A DNA stretch of 64,000 bases from Psychrobacillus sp. OK028 (GCF_900103605.1 NZ_FNHY01000010.1:1-64000), one strand, 5' to 3'; positions 1-6,723 are shown, numbered from the stretch's first letter. Program-made: numbers and translations. Notes: generated by a model not told the origin, from the letters alone.

Positions 1-2
1 AG

Positions 3-83
3 GTTGTTACCCATAGAGGATTACTACAAATCTACGAAAAAAACGGAAAAGTTGTATTCATTTCCGAAATTTATATACCCTAA
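3..83 (+). CDS. 3' end of a CDS cut by the window edge
   Basis: An open frame enters from the left edge and stops at TAA 81-83, about 20 bases before the first interspersed repeat. The visible tail is 26 residues, ending in VFISEIYIP. A second frame (starting at base 1) is also open, but it runs into the repeat, so this frame is preferred. Its position directly before a repeat fits the gene-plus-repeat layout of the following 8 kb. No family can be assigned. Confidence 0.4.
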   Translation, partial: VVTHRGLLQIYEKNGKVVFISEIYIP

Positions 84-104
84 TCAATTTGTATGGAGTT
101 GTTA

Positions 105-192
105 TTCAACTAACGGGTGCTTTAGTTAAACAAGTGGCTGCCGTAAGGGTAGCTTTTTCCTATTGAACTAACGAGGCAGTTTAGTTCAATAA
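105..192 (+). repeat. Interspersed attC-like repeat, copy 1
   Basis: It begins ATTCAACTAACGGGTGC and ends with GCAGTTTAGTTCAATAA. In the middle it carries a variant hairpin built on GTGGCTGCC / GGTAGC followed by a T-tract, where most copies have GCTTTAC / GTAAAGC. The internal half-repeat TTGAACTAACG is present. The next gene starts 36 bases downstream. Confidence 0.85.
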
Positions 193-228
193 GGTGTGAT
201 AAAATCTATGTAAATTAGGAGGGGAAAA

Positions 229-573
229 ATGATATCTAAAATGAGTAAAGTTGTTAGTTATTTTATATATAGGATTGGACTTAAACCAAAACAAAATTCG
301 GCGGGGTGGACAACCTTTGCACAATTAAGAATCGTACCCGAATATACAAATATAGATTTAGAGAAAAAACAAGTCACAGGAGTAGTGAAACATAATGGTG
401 AAGAATATTTAACTGTAATTGTGGATGTTCAAAATAATAAAATAAAGACAAAAGGAAGTCTAAGAAGAATTGCGAAATTAACAAAACCTTTTAAAAAAGG
501 TAACTACATTGAAATAATTGAGTCAGAAGCTAAATTTTTAATTGAAAATAGAATAACAAATCCAAAATATTAA
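229..573 (+). CDS. Hypothetical small protein in repeat-delimited unit 1
   Basis: This 114-residue protein has no family I recognise. The start at 229 follows a strong AGGAGGGG site with normal spacing; Met5 is a weaker alternative. It is basic, with a short hydrophobic stretch near residues 8-16, which is too short to call a membrane segment with confidence. The rest alternates charged and beta-forming residues (for example GVVKHNGEEYLTVIVDV), suggesting a small beta-rich soluble domain. It is the only gene between repeat copies 1 and 2 and ends about 20 bases before copy 2, a cassette-like arrangement. Function is unknown. Confidence 0.75.
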   Translation: MISKMSKVVSYFIYRIGLKPKQNSAGWTTFAQLRIVPEYTNIDLEKKQVTGVVKHNGEEYLTVIVDVQNNKIKTKGSLRRIAKLTKPFKKGNYIEIIESEAKFLIENRITNPKY

Positions 574-594
574 TACGCTAATCGTTAACTTCTA

Positions 595-672
595 ATTCAA
601 CTAACGGGTGCTTTACTTCAAGAAAGGGTAAAGCACTTTTCTTATTAAATTAACGCCGCAGGTTAGTTGAAC
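595..672 (+). repeat. Interspersed attC-like repeat, copy 2
   Basis: This is a near-complete copy. It has ATTCAACTAACGGGTGC at the left, hairpin GCTTTAC / GTAAAGC followed by a T-rich run, internal half-repeat TTAAATTAACG, and right end GGTTAGTTGAAC. Both ends match the formal integron core patterns RYYYAAC and GTTRRRY. Confidence 0.9.
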
Positions 673-735
673 AGTGTTGTATAATAAATGGATATCTTTA
701 GTTTGAAAATCACATGTTGTTACAGGGAGGATTGT

Positions 736-969
736 ATGTGGAGTTTTAACACTTTTAAAGACAAACGTTACTGGATTCTTTTGATTCCAGCTATAATTAC
801 CTTGGTCTTGTTCGCTGTTTTTACCCCTGATTATATTCTTGAAAAAACTTACGTTGTACCATTTTCAATGCTAATATTTATAGTTTTATTCTGGTCGACA
901 TACCATCTTTGGAAGTATTTTGGTGATAAAAAGAAGAGGAATAATACGGATGACAGTTGCGATTTGTAA
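736..969 (+). CDS. Small two-TM membrane protein
   Basis: The 77-residue protein starts at ATG 736, behind GGGAGG at normal spacing. The frame is open from 688, but that upstream ATG has no binding site. Two hydrophobic segments (about residues 12-28 and 40-57) lie between a short basic N-terminus and a charged tail rich in Lys, Arg and Asp. It is the sole gene between repeat copy 2 and the degenerate copy 3. No family is recognised; small membrane proteins of this kind are common passengers in cassette-like arrays and could be immunity or stress proteins, but that is speculation. Confidence 0.65.
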   Translation: MWSFNTFKDKRYWILLIPAIITLVLFAVFTPDYILEKTYVVPFSMLIFIVLFWSTYHLWKYFGDKKKRNNTDDSCDL

Positions 970-976
970 ATTGCTT

Positions 977-1010
977 GTTCAAGTAGCGGGTGCTTAGTTA
1001 AGCAAGAAGA
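977..1010 (+). repeat. Degenerate interspersed repeat, copy 3 (left part)
   Basis: TTGTTCAAGTAGCGGGTGCTT matches the left end of the repeat with a few substitutions. The hairpin and right half are not recognisable, so this copy is eroded. It still separates two unrelated small membrane-protein genes. Confidence 0.6.
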
Positions 1011-1032
1011 CGTACTTAATGAAGGCTTTGCA

Positions 1033-1314
1033 ATGAGGGAGAGTAAGTTGGTGGATATAAAAAAGAACCACTACTTTAATATTATTATTGGATATATAGG
1101 TACTTTATTAATTTTGATTGCAGGTATAAGGCACATTTTAATCACAGATGATGTCATAGGAAATGGACTCATATTCTTTGGACTTATTTTTTTCCAGAAT
1201 AGTTTATATTATATGGAATCCAAATTTCTTAGTGAAAAAGAAAGACGAATCGTTAATTGGTCATTCTTTAGTTTGATGACAATAATTCTAATAATTGGTT
1301 TTACTTTCGTATAA
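1033..1314 (+). CDS. Small membrane protein, 93 residues
   Basis: Hydrophobic segments at about residues 18-34, 40-57 and 75-92 indicate three membrane spans. The start is uncertain: ATG 1033 follows GAAGG, while TTG 1048 or GTG 1051 follow GAGGGAG and would shorten the protein by five or six residues. The stop lies about 20 bases before repeat copy 4, so the gene sits alone in its unit. I recognise no family. The coding strand matches the repeats. Confidence 0.65.
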   Translation: MRESKLVDIKKNHYFNIIIGYIGTLLILIAGIRHILITDDVIGNGLIFFGLIFFQNSLYYMESKFLSEKERRIVNWSFFSLMTIILIIGFTFV

Positions 1315-1333
1315 ATATCATCTTGAATCATTT

Positions 1334-1408
1334 TTACTAACGGGTGCTTTACTTCAAATAGGGGTAAAGCCTTTTTCTTATTGAACTAACGCGGCAGTTT
1401 AGTTGAAG
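1334..1408 (+). repeat. Interspersed attC-like repeat, copy 4
   Basis: This copy has ACTAACGGGTGC, hairpin GCTTTAC / GTAAAGC plus a CTTTTTC run, TTGAACTAACGCGGCAG, and right end TTTAGTTGAAG. The extreme left end has diverged (TTTTTAC instead of TTCAAC). Confidence 0.88.
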
Positions 1409-1460
1409 AAGGATCTGTTCAAGTATAATGAGAAATATTGTTTTAAAGGGGTGAAAAATT

Positions 1461-1814
1461 ATGGACGTGATTGGTTCAATAGATTTAATTATTGATGAAT
1501 TTAAAGATTTGAAGCCTGTATTACAAGAACATATCGAATTTAATGAAGAGCTATTACCCCATGTATACTTTGGCGAGTGCACTGGAATTTTTATAAATTA
1601 TATAATTGAGGATAACTCCCAAGTATTGCAAAGGCTCTTTAGAGTATTTGAAATAATGGCAACTCAAGGAAATCATGATGTTGTAAATATCTTGTGAGTA
1701 ACTATTTTAGAAAGACTTGGTGACGATAGAAAGGTATTGAATACTTCACGAAAATATATGGGCAAAGAAACTAGAAAATTATCGGATGAGACAGAAAAAG
1801 GATGGGGTAGATAT
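1461..1814 (+). pseudogene. DUF7674-like protein broken by an in-frame stop
   Basis: The first part (1461-1697, start ATG after AAAGGGG) is 78 residues containing LKPVLQEHIEFNEELLPHVYFGE, which resembles small DUF7674-type proteins. TGA at 1695-1697 interrupts it. The same frame then continues with VTILERLGDDRKVLNTSRKY and further to KGWGRYY at the edge of repeat copy 5, which reads like the missing C-terminal half of this family. One nonsense change (or a compensated pair of indels) would explain this. Read-through is possible but not indicated by any signal. The family name is from memory and moderately sure; the interruption is seen directly. Confidence 0.6.
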
Positions 1815-1901
1815 TACCTACTGGGTGCTTTAGCAAGGATCGCAGTGCTGCATTCAGCAGCTCTATTTGCGTCTTCAACTAAAGGGGCAAGTTTGTTCAA
1901 T
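1815..1901 (+). repeat. Interspersed repeat, copy 5 (variant hairpin)
   Basis: Left part CTACTGGGTGCTTTAGC, hairpin arms AGTGCTGCATTCAGCAGCTC, internal TTCAACTAAAGGGGCA and right end GTTTGTTCAATAAG. This is the longer variant, with AAAGGGGCA instead of ACGCGGCAG. An apparent 67-codon frame through it is taken to be read-through of the neighbouring broken gene rather than a separate gene. Confidence 0.7.
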
Positions 1902-1977
1902 AAGAAGAATTTGGTTATATATTATGTACCGAATCTTTGAGAAAGATAACGTAAGAGAATAGATACCGAGGTGTTAT

Positions 1978-3075
1978 ATGGATTTATTGCAAATCTCCAG
2001 AAGTCAGTTAATTAGTGAAGTATGCGAAAGTGAAAAAATGCTAAAACGTTTAAATAATGTACCGTTAGATAGTCGTTCATATTTTTCAAGTTCATTATTA
2101 CCTTATTTGTCAATGATTTGCGATGGTATTGAGAGTCTCTTTCCATATGAAGATACGGTTGCACTTTCTAGTGAATTTGAAGATATAAATGGAATGAGTT
2201 TTACTACGCTTATCAAAAAAATAAGAGCTAGTTCAAAATTACTTACTGACAAAAAAAACATACAAACTTCAATCAAGATGTTAGATAGTGAAATGACAAA
2301 ATTTCATGATGAGTTAATAAAAGATTATAATATGTGGCAATTAGCTTATGTGAAGATATTGGGGCAAGAAGACTTAGGCGTTTTCTATTACAAAAATAAA
2401 CCTTTTGCTAACAGCAGTCAAATAAACTTATATATTAAACCATTTAATTCAAGTGTAATGGGAGTTGGGGAGGGTTTATACAAATTTGGTTGCCAGTCCG
2501 CAAGATACATAAGCAGGTTTTGTTCTGAATTAGCGGATGGCGTACCACAGCTGAAGAAAGAGGCTTATATTACTACTCTAGATTGTAATGATTTCACTCA
2601 CCGAGATTATGTTTACAGCCAAAAAAAACACAGAAATATTTTTAACAATGCTATCGATAGAGGAGTGGCATTATATTTACTGAATATGCAATGCCAATTA
2701 AACTTTGCCCTCATGATCTTAGATTTACTAATAGAGGAACATCCACTGAAATACAGAATTCAATTATTGATTTACTATTACTCCGTCCAAGCAATAGATT
2801 TCGCATTTAATTCGGGCTATTTAGCAAAGTTGGAAGAACATCAAGAAACAATTACCACAGTCATACAGACTCATAAAAAAATATTTAAACAAAATACTTT
2901 GAGAAACAATCTGTTTCATTATAAGCTCTCGGAGGAAGTTAACCCTTCATTTGGTGAAAGTTATTTCCAGTCTATGGTGGAAACACACACAGCTAAGTCT
3001 TTAGAAGATTTGCTAACCACCGTCTATGAGGAAATGGATATCGTTGAAAAATTAATTCAAGAAATTATCTACTAA
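1978..3075 (+). CDS. HEPN-like protein, putative RNase of a defence or toxin type
   Basis: This 365-residue, mostly helical protein starts at ATG 1978 behind GAGGTG. Near the C-terminus it has R309-N-N-L-F-H314, an exact match to the RNxxxH active-site pattern of HEPN ribonucleases, set between predicted helices (KKIFKQNTL before, YKLSEEV after). HEPN nucleases occur in toxin-antitoxin, abortive-infection and CRISPR effectors, and some Bacillus proteins resemble the Cthe_2314 HEPN family. No signal peptide, membrane span or partner antitoxin is evident. It is the largest gene in the repeat array and stands alone between copies 5 and 6. The motif is seen; RNase activity and a defence role are inference, and the N-terminal 250 residues have no assigned family. 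Confidence 0.65.
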   Translation: MDLLQISRSQLISEVCESEKMLKRLNNVPLDSRSYFSSSLLPYLSMICDGIESLFPYEDTVALSSEFEDINGMSFTTLIKKIRASSKLLTDKKNIQTSIKMLDSEMTKFHDELIKDYNMWQLAYVKILGQEDLGVFYYKNKPFANSSQINLYIKPFNSSVMGVGEGLYKFGCQSARYISRFCSELADGVPQLKKEAYITTLDCNDFTHRDYVYSQKKHRNIFNNAIDRGVALYLLNMQCQLNFALMILDLLIEEHPLKYRIQLLIYYYSVQAIDFAFNSGYLAKLEEHQETITTVIQTHKKIFKQNTLRNNLFHYKLSEEVNPSFGESYFQSMVETHTAKSLEDLLTTVYEEMDIVEKLIQEIIY

Positions 3076-3132
3076 TGTCCGGTTATATCTTCAACTTCTG
3101 AAGTAATTCCGGAATAATGCCTCTCTCTTCTT

Positions 3133-3158
3133 CTTCAACTAACGGGTGCTTTAGCGAA
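3133..3158 (+). repeat. Interspersed repeat, copy 6 (left end only)
   Basis: CTTCAACTAACGGGTGCTTT is a perfect left end, but the hairpin and right half are missing or unrecognisable. It marks the boundary between the HEPN-like gene and the next lipoprotein gene. Confidence 0.75.
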
Positions 3159-3223
3159 CTAATACAACAAGAAAATCAATTAGCTAGTGATCTATATGGC
3201 TTTTTGTGAAGGGAGTAAGTAGC

Positions 3224-3688
3224 TTGAGAAATCGAATATATATATGTTCACTGTTGGTTCTCTTGGTTTTATACTTAGCTTCTTGTCAATCATTAGATGA
3301 AAAGCTAACAAAAAAGACGAGAATTCAGGATATTCCTAATTCAGAAGAGAGTCTCACTATTGAATCAAATAAAGAACGGTACAAAGTTCCAGTGAAAAAA
3401 GTTGTTCTAGTAATTAATAACGCAACAAACATGGACACCGACTTTAACCAATTTGCTACTATAGAAAAGAAAAAGTCGGGTGACTGGTATCCTGTTCCGA
3501 TAAAAGCAGGTCAAAGCATAGATGCCGCTGGCAGAGCTCTTAATGCAAATAGAGAAAGTAATGTAACTTTTCCACTTGAACATTTGGATGAAGAGCTAGA
3601 CCCTGGTCAATATCGAATTGTTGTTGGTTTTTCTCACAAGGAAAGTTCATTCCAGCTTGCTACCCCTTTTGAAGTTGTTGAAAATTAA
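3224..3688 (+). CDS. Lipoprotein with a bacterial Ig-like domain
   Basis: The likely start is TTG 3224, eight bases after AAGGGAG, giving 154 residues; GTG 3206 is in frame but lacks a site. A basic N-terminus, a hydrophobic run and lipobox LASC predict a membrane-anchored lipoprotein. The mature part (LTIESNKERYKVPVKKVVLV ... WYPVP ... LDPGQYRIVVGF) has the strand pattern of the small Ig-like (Big_14-type) domain found in Bacillus lipoproteins. It sits alone between copies 6 and 7. The domain call is from recognisable motifs; its partner or ligand is unknown. Confidence 0.7.
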   Translation: MRNRIYICSLLVLLVLYLASCQSLDEKLTKKTRIQDIPNSEESLTIESNKERYKVPVKKVVLVINNATNMDTDFNQFATIEKKKSGDWYPVPIKAGQSIDAAGRALNANRESNVTFPLEHLDEELDPGQYRIVVGFSHKESSFQLATPFEVVEN

Positions 3689-3745
3689 CTTTGATGTACA
3701 TAAACATTCTGGGCAGTTTTCGACCGTTTTCAATCTTTATCCTTG

Positions 3746-3823
3746 TTCAACTAACGGGTGCTTTACTTCAAGTAGGGGTAAAGCCTTTTTACTATTGAAC
3801 TAACGAAGCAGTTTAGTTGAACA
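3746..3823 (+). repeat. Interspersed attC-like repeat, copy 7 (best preserved)
   Basis: It runs GTTCAACTAACGGGTGC, hairpin GCTTTAC / GTAAAGC plus CTTTTT, TTGAACTAACGAAGCAG, and TTTAGTTGAAC. The ends are exact inverted repeats (GTTCAACTAA / TTAGTTGAAC) and fit RYYYAAC ... GTTRRRY. The hairpin with U-tract also looks like an intrinsic terminator for the upstream gene. Confidence 0.92.
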
Positions 3824-4010
3824 AGAGAAATCGAAACTTAAAGGGTTTTCAATCGTAATAATGAATTTAAAAGGCAATTTATTTAAACTGGAACTTTTGT
3901 TAATTTATAACGTATTAGAGTAAAACAGTAGGATAATGCCACAAATCCATTAAGGAAAAGAGTAAGTTATTGCGTATTTAATAGGGGAAAAATTACAAAG
4001 GGGATAATTT

Positions 4011-4388
4011 ATGAATAAAATAATTCTAATTCTTTTATTATTATTTTTAGTTGCTTGTTCAAACAACGAAGGCGAAACGCTCAATTTTCAAGGTGAAGGA
4101 GATAATTGGAAAGTTAAATACGTGGCTGTAAATTCTGATAATAGTCAAAATGCAACATTTACTATTGTTTATATCGGTGAAGAAGAAGCTCCAGAATCAT
4201 TTGATTATAAGGTTTCGGCTATGCTTTCTGGAAATGAAAGTAGCATGGGTGGAGCTAAACTAAACGAAAAAGGCTTCATTGAAAGAACTCAACTCATAAC
4301 AGGCTCCAGAGTGCAGAATGATGAAATAATTATAACTGAGTTAAATTGGGATGATAAAACAGAAAAGGTAGAATTAATGCTAAAGTAG
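4011..4388 (+). CDS. Small lipoprotein of a family shared with the gene at 38.3-38.7 kb
   Basis: This 125-residue protein starts at ATG 4011 after AAGGGG. A short N-terminus, a Leu-rich run and lipobox LVAC predict a lipoprotein. The mature region starts with GEGDNWKV and contains YIGEEE and a late LNWDDKTEKVEL. The lipoprotein at 38260-38661 has GEGNLWNA, YTGDEE and IKWRTNTGEYEEL in the same order, so the two look like distant paralogues of a Bacillus family. The gene ends nine bases before repeat copy 8. The function is unknown. Confidence 0.75.
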   Translation: MNKIILILLLLFLVACSNNEGETLNFQGEGDNWKVKYVAVNSDNSQNATFTIVYIGEEEAPESFDYKVSAMLSGNESSMGGAKLNEKGFIERTQLITGSRVQNDEIIITELNWDDKTEKVELMLK

Positions 4389-4396
4389 GAACTTAT

Positions 4397-4480
4397 AACT
4401 AACGGGTGCTTTAGCAGAACAGGATTGTCAGTTGACAGCCTATATTGCTATTCAGCTAAAGCGGCATGTTAGTTTAATAA
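4397..4480 (+). repeat. Interspersed repeat, copy 8 (variant hairpin)
   Basis: AACTAACGGGTGCTTTAGC, then TTGTCAGTTGACAGCC forming a different hairpin, ATTCAGCTAAAGCGGCATG and right end TTAGTTTAATAA. It belongs to the longer variant seen in copy 5. Confidence 0.78.
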
Positions 4481-4583
4481 AAAAATGGAGATTGAGGGTT
4501 CAATTTTACAAATATTCAGAAGCAGTTTCTCAATTGAATTGGAAGGTTATTTTGAAGATAAATAACCTGATCCCGAAGTATGT

Positions 4584-4853
4584 TTACTTATTTCTACGAT
4601 CCATTCTTTCTATTTTTCTAGTTAATTGATCAATTTGCTTTTGCATATTTTCTAATTTTTTGGATTGGTCGGATTGGCTTTGAGAGTTTTGATTATTTGT
4701 TTTTTCTAATTCTTGTAATGTAATCCCAGCAGCGATTGTCTGAAGAGCATCTCCCAATGTAGAAAGTGCCGTTCCAACTAATGTGAGTTTAGCTGCATAA
4801 ATTTCTGGTGATTCAGAATTATCCTCCATTTGAAAATCATTTTCATTTTTCAT
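4584..4853 (-). CDS. Small coiled-coil protein, paralogue 1 of 3
   Basis: This 89-residue protein is the last of three tandem, minus-strand paralogues. All have a polar N-terminus rich in Asn, Asp and Ser. A conserved central stretch follows (here IYAAKLTLVGTALSTLGDAL, followed by QTIAAGITLQELE), then a charged C-terminal coiled coil (LENMQKQIDQLTRKIERM). The central stretch is amphipathic to hydrophobic and could associate with membranes or oligomerise. The start ATG 4853 has a weak AAGGGTG site. I know no function; similar small proteins recur in Bacillus genomes in repeat-rich regions. Its orientation opposes the repeats. Confidence 0.7.
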   Translation of the reverse strand: MKNENDFQMEDNSESPEIYAAKLTLVGTALSTLGDALQTIAAGITLQELEKTNNQNSQSQSDQSKKLENMQKQIDQLTRKIERMDRRNK

Positions 4854-4931
4854 TTTTACACACCCTTGATTTTGTTATGTTACCAATTGACTGTTATAAA
4901 TTTGTAAATAACCTTAATTAAGGTTAATTGA

Positions 4932-5159
4932 CTATTTTTTTAGTTTTTCTATTTCAGAATTTAAATAGTCAAGTTGTTCCTGTACATTTTTATTTTCACT
5001 TTGTTCTTGTCGTTCTTCTTCTAATGCTAGAACAGCGGATATAGTGGATATCACACCACCGACTGCAGAGAATAGCTCGCCAAGGACAGCAAGTTCTGCT
5101 GCACGAATAGATGAATTGGAATTTTGTTTATTTTTATTGTTACTTTCACTATTGTTCAT
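4932..5159 (-). CDS. Small coiled-coil protein, paralogue 2 of 3
   Basis: This 75-residue protein has the same three-part plan: an Asn/Ser-rich N-terminus, a central IRAAELAVLGELFSAVGGVI followed by STISAVLALEEE, and a Gln/Glu/Lys-rich coiled coil ending in LDYLNSEIEKLKK. A GGAGG lies 11 bases before ATG 5159, which is a long spacing. It lies 78 bases from paralogue 1 and 31 bases from paralogue 3, consistent with one transcript. Divergence between copies is high, so the duplications are not recent. Confidence 0.7.
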   Translation of the reverse strand: MNNSESNNKNKQNSNSSIRAAELAVLGELFSAVGGVISTISAVLALEEERQEQSENKNVQEQLDYLNSEIEKLKK

Positions 5160-5190
5160 TTAGAAAGTAGCCTCCAATACGAATAAATAA

Positions 5191-5457
5191 TTACACAATG
5201 TCCTTGCTCTTGTAAATTCGTTGAGTAAGATTAGTTACTTGTTCAGTTAGATCGCTGACATGTTGAACCATATTTTTTAGGTCGTCTATTTTAACTTGTT
5301 GTTCTTTATGATTTTCTTCTGGTGCAAGTACTATAGAAGTGACTGAGATTGCATCGCCAATTGTAGTTAGTAATGCGTCCATCACAGCACGACGTACCGC
5401 ATGAATTTCTGTATCGGAATTTTGATTATTTTGATCCACACCTTCACCGTTTGACAA
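5191..5457 (-). CDS. Small coiled-coil protein, paralogue 3 of 3
   Basis: This is the first gene of the minus-strand trio, 88 residues, starting at TTG 5457 behind AGGAGG with about ten bases between. The shared core is IHAVRRAVMDALLTTIGDAI with SVTSIVLAPEE, followed by a heptad-like coiled coil (IDDLKNMVQHVSDLTEQVTN). Because the start is TTG with a perfect binding site, the Asn/Asp-rich N-terminus typical of the family is kept. The trio occupies one unit between repeat copies 8 and 9 and is the only minus-strand content of the array. Confidence 0.7.
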   Translation of the reverse strand: MSNGEGVDQNNQNSDTEIHAVRRAVMDALLTTIGDAISVTSIVLAPEENHKEQQVKIDDLKNMVQHVSDLTEQVTNLTQRIYKSKDIV

Positions 5458-5564
5458 TATTGGGTTTCCTCCTAATAAAAATAATTAAATTACTCAATAT
5501 AATTGTATGTTTTGTAGCAATTTTTATGAAAAAGGTTAAATTGAAAGATATAAAATCCTAATCC

Positions 5565-5646
5565 TTCTTCAATTAACGGGTGCTTTACTTTAAGAAAGAG
5601 TAAAGCCTTTTTTCTTATTGAACTAAAGCAGCAGGTTAGTTTCAGA
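5565..5646 (+). repeat. Interspersed attC-like repeat, copy 9
   Basis: CTTCAATTAACGGGTGC, hairpin GCTTTACTT / GTAAAGC with a long T-run, TTGAACTAAAGCAGCAGG and right end TTAGTTTCAG. The right end has two substitutions. Confidence 0.85.
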
Positions 5647-5709
5647 AGGAAATCAAATATATTTAGCGAATTTAATAATGAAAATCTTGAAAAGAAGAGG
5701 AATTTTTTT

Positions 5710-6174
5710 ATGGAATATAGGGATTTAATGAATCAGAAAGGTTACATCTATCTTCACAGCTTAATAGAACCTGAAACCAATTCGTTAAGAATTTTTATTG
5801 ATAGATGTAAAGTAAGCCAGCAAGGTGAAGATATTGAAATAGGTAAACATATTATAAGAGACATACACCCAATAGAAGTCGATGAAGAATTGCCAATAGT
5901 ACAGTTAGACATTGATTCATATATATCTTATTCAATTATTAATGAGTCATTTACTGTTTTAGACGACTATGAAATCTTTGAAGGAAATTCATTTCGAATA
6001 TTTAAGAAATCAAGATATTTAGACTTCATTAACAAAGGTACTATCGTTAACGATGTATTTCCAGAAGAACAACCAGTTCATTACGAGATATCCTGTTTAG
6101 ACCATATCATTGATGTTATTTCTTTTGATGAACCAATCATTACTGAAATTAAAAGGGAATTGTTCTTCAACTAA
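5710..6174 (+). CDS. Hypothetical acidic protein whose stop codon lies in a repeat
   Basis: This 154-residue protein starts at ATG 5710 after AAGAGGAA. It is acidic, with many Asp, Glu and Ile, and lacks membrane spans or a signal peptide; the composition is like small immunity proteins, but I recognise no family. Its last two codons and stop (TTC AAC TAA) are the left end of repeat copy 10, so the final 11 bases of the gene overlap the repeat. This suggests the repeat and gene are joined as one unit, or that an insertion supplied the present stop. Confidence 0.75.
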   Translation: MEYRDLMNQKGYIYLHSLIEPETNSLRIFIDRCKVSQQGEDIEIGKHIIRDIHPIEVDEELPIVQLDIDSYISYSIINESFTVLDDYEIFEGNSFRIFKKSRYLDFINKGTIVNDVFPEEQPVHYEISCLDHIIDVISFDEPIITEIKRELFFN

Positions 6175-6232
6175 CGGGTGCTTTACTTCAAGAAGGGGTA
6201 AAGCCTTTTTAAAGTGGCAGGTTAGTTCAATA
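6164..6232 (+). repeat. Interspersed attC-like repeat, copy 10 (short)
   Basis: CTTCAACTAACGGGTGC, hairpin GCTTTAC / GTAAAGC plus CTTTTT, then GTGGCAGGTTAGTTCAATAA. The internal TTGAACTAACG half-repeat is deleted, shortening it to about 69 bp. It supplies the stop codon of the preceding gene. Confidence 0.88.
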
Positions 6233-6236
6233 ATGA

Positions 6237-6274
6237 TTTTTATATTGCTTGTCTAACGGTAAGCAATATAAAAA
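6237..6274 (+). repeat. Perfect 14 bp inverted repeat
   Basis: TTTTTATATTGCTT, a ten-base loop GTCTAACGGT, then AAGCAATATAAAAA: a perfect hairpin directly after repeat copy 10. It is AT-rich with no long U-tract on the plus strand, so it is a weak terminator at best. It could be a small hairpin insertion or a transcript-end structure. Confidence 0.7.
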
Positions 6275-6378
6275 TTATAACTCTTTGTATTATATAACAA
6301 TTATAGAATCATAATATCGTGTCCTACCTTATAACAACTCCAATCGATAAACTATATTATTTAAAGGGGTTTATGCTG

Positions 6379-6723
6379 ATGCCGACTTTACCAGAATCAA
6401 TACAGCCATCAATCGTCTATGTTACATTCGCTTATCAAATTTGTTTCTTCCTATTTGTTTTTTTTAGAATTGTCGTTTTTAATTTCGCACTAAAAAAGAT
6501 TAAACGCCCACTAAGTATCGTTTACGATATTTCTCTTTTTGTCATCACAACATTTTGGTTACTTTATCTAGATTTACAAGACTTTATTGATTTACAAGGA
6601 TTTATTAGCGACCCTTATGATTCCCCTATATTCTTAATTGCTGCTTCAGCCTATTTCGTATCAATATTCGATTTTATATACAATTATTTTTCATATAAAA
6701 AAATAAAATCGACGAATTTGTAA
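6379..6723 (+). CDS. Four-TM membrane protein
   Basis: The best start is ATG 6379, nine bases after AAAGGGG (115 residues). ATG 6373 sits too close to the site, and GTG 6319 lacks one. Four hydrophobic segments (roughly residues 12-32, 46-64, 81-98 and near the end) are separated by short loops containing an Asp-rich stretch (DLQDFIDLQGFISD). No family is recognised. It is the sole gene between repeat copies 10 and 11. Confidence 0.65.
   Translation: MPTLPESIQPSIVYVTFAYQICFFLFVFFRIVVFNFALKKIKRPLSIVYDISLFVITTFWLLYLDLQDFIDLQGFISDPYDSPIFLIAASAYFVSIFDFIYNYFSYKKIKSTNL

Noticed and set aside
1737-1940. A 67-codon open frame starting at TTG
   Set aside because: It has no ribosome binding site, continues the broken DUF7674-like gene in the same frame and then runs through repeat copy 5.
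4432-4629. A 65-codon frame after the array lipoprotein
   Set aside because: It starts inside repeat copy 8 and overlaps the 3' end of a better-supported minus-strand gene; no binding site.
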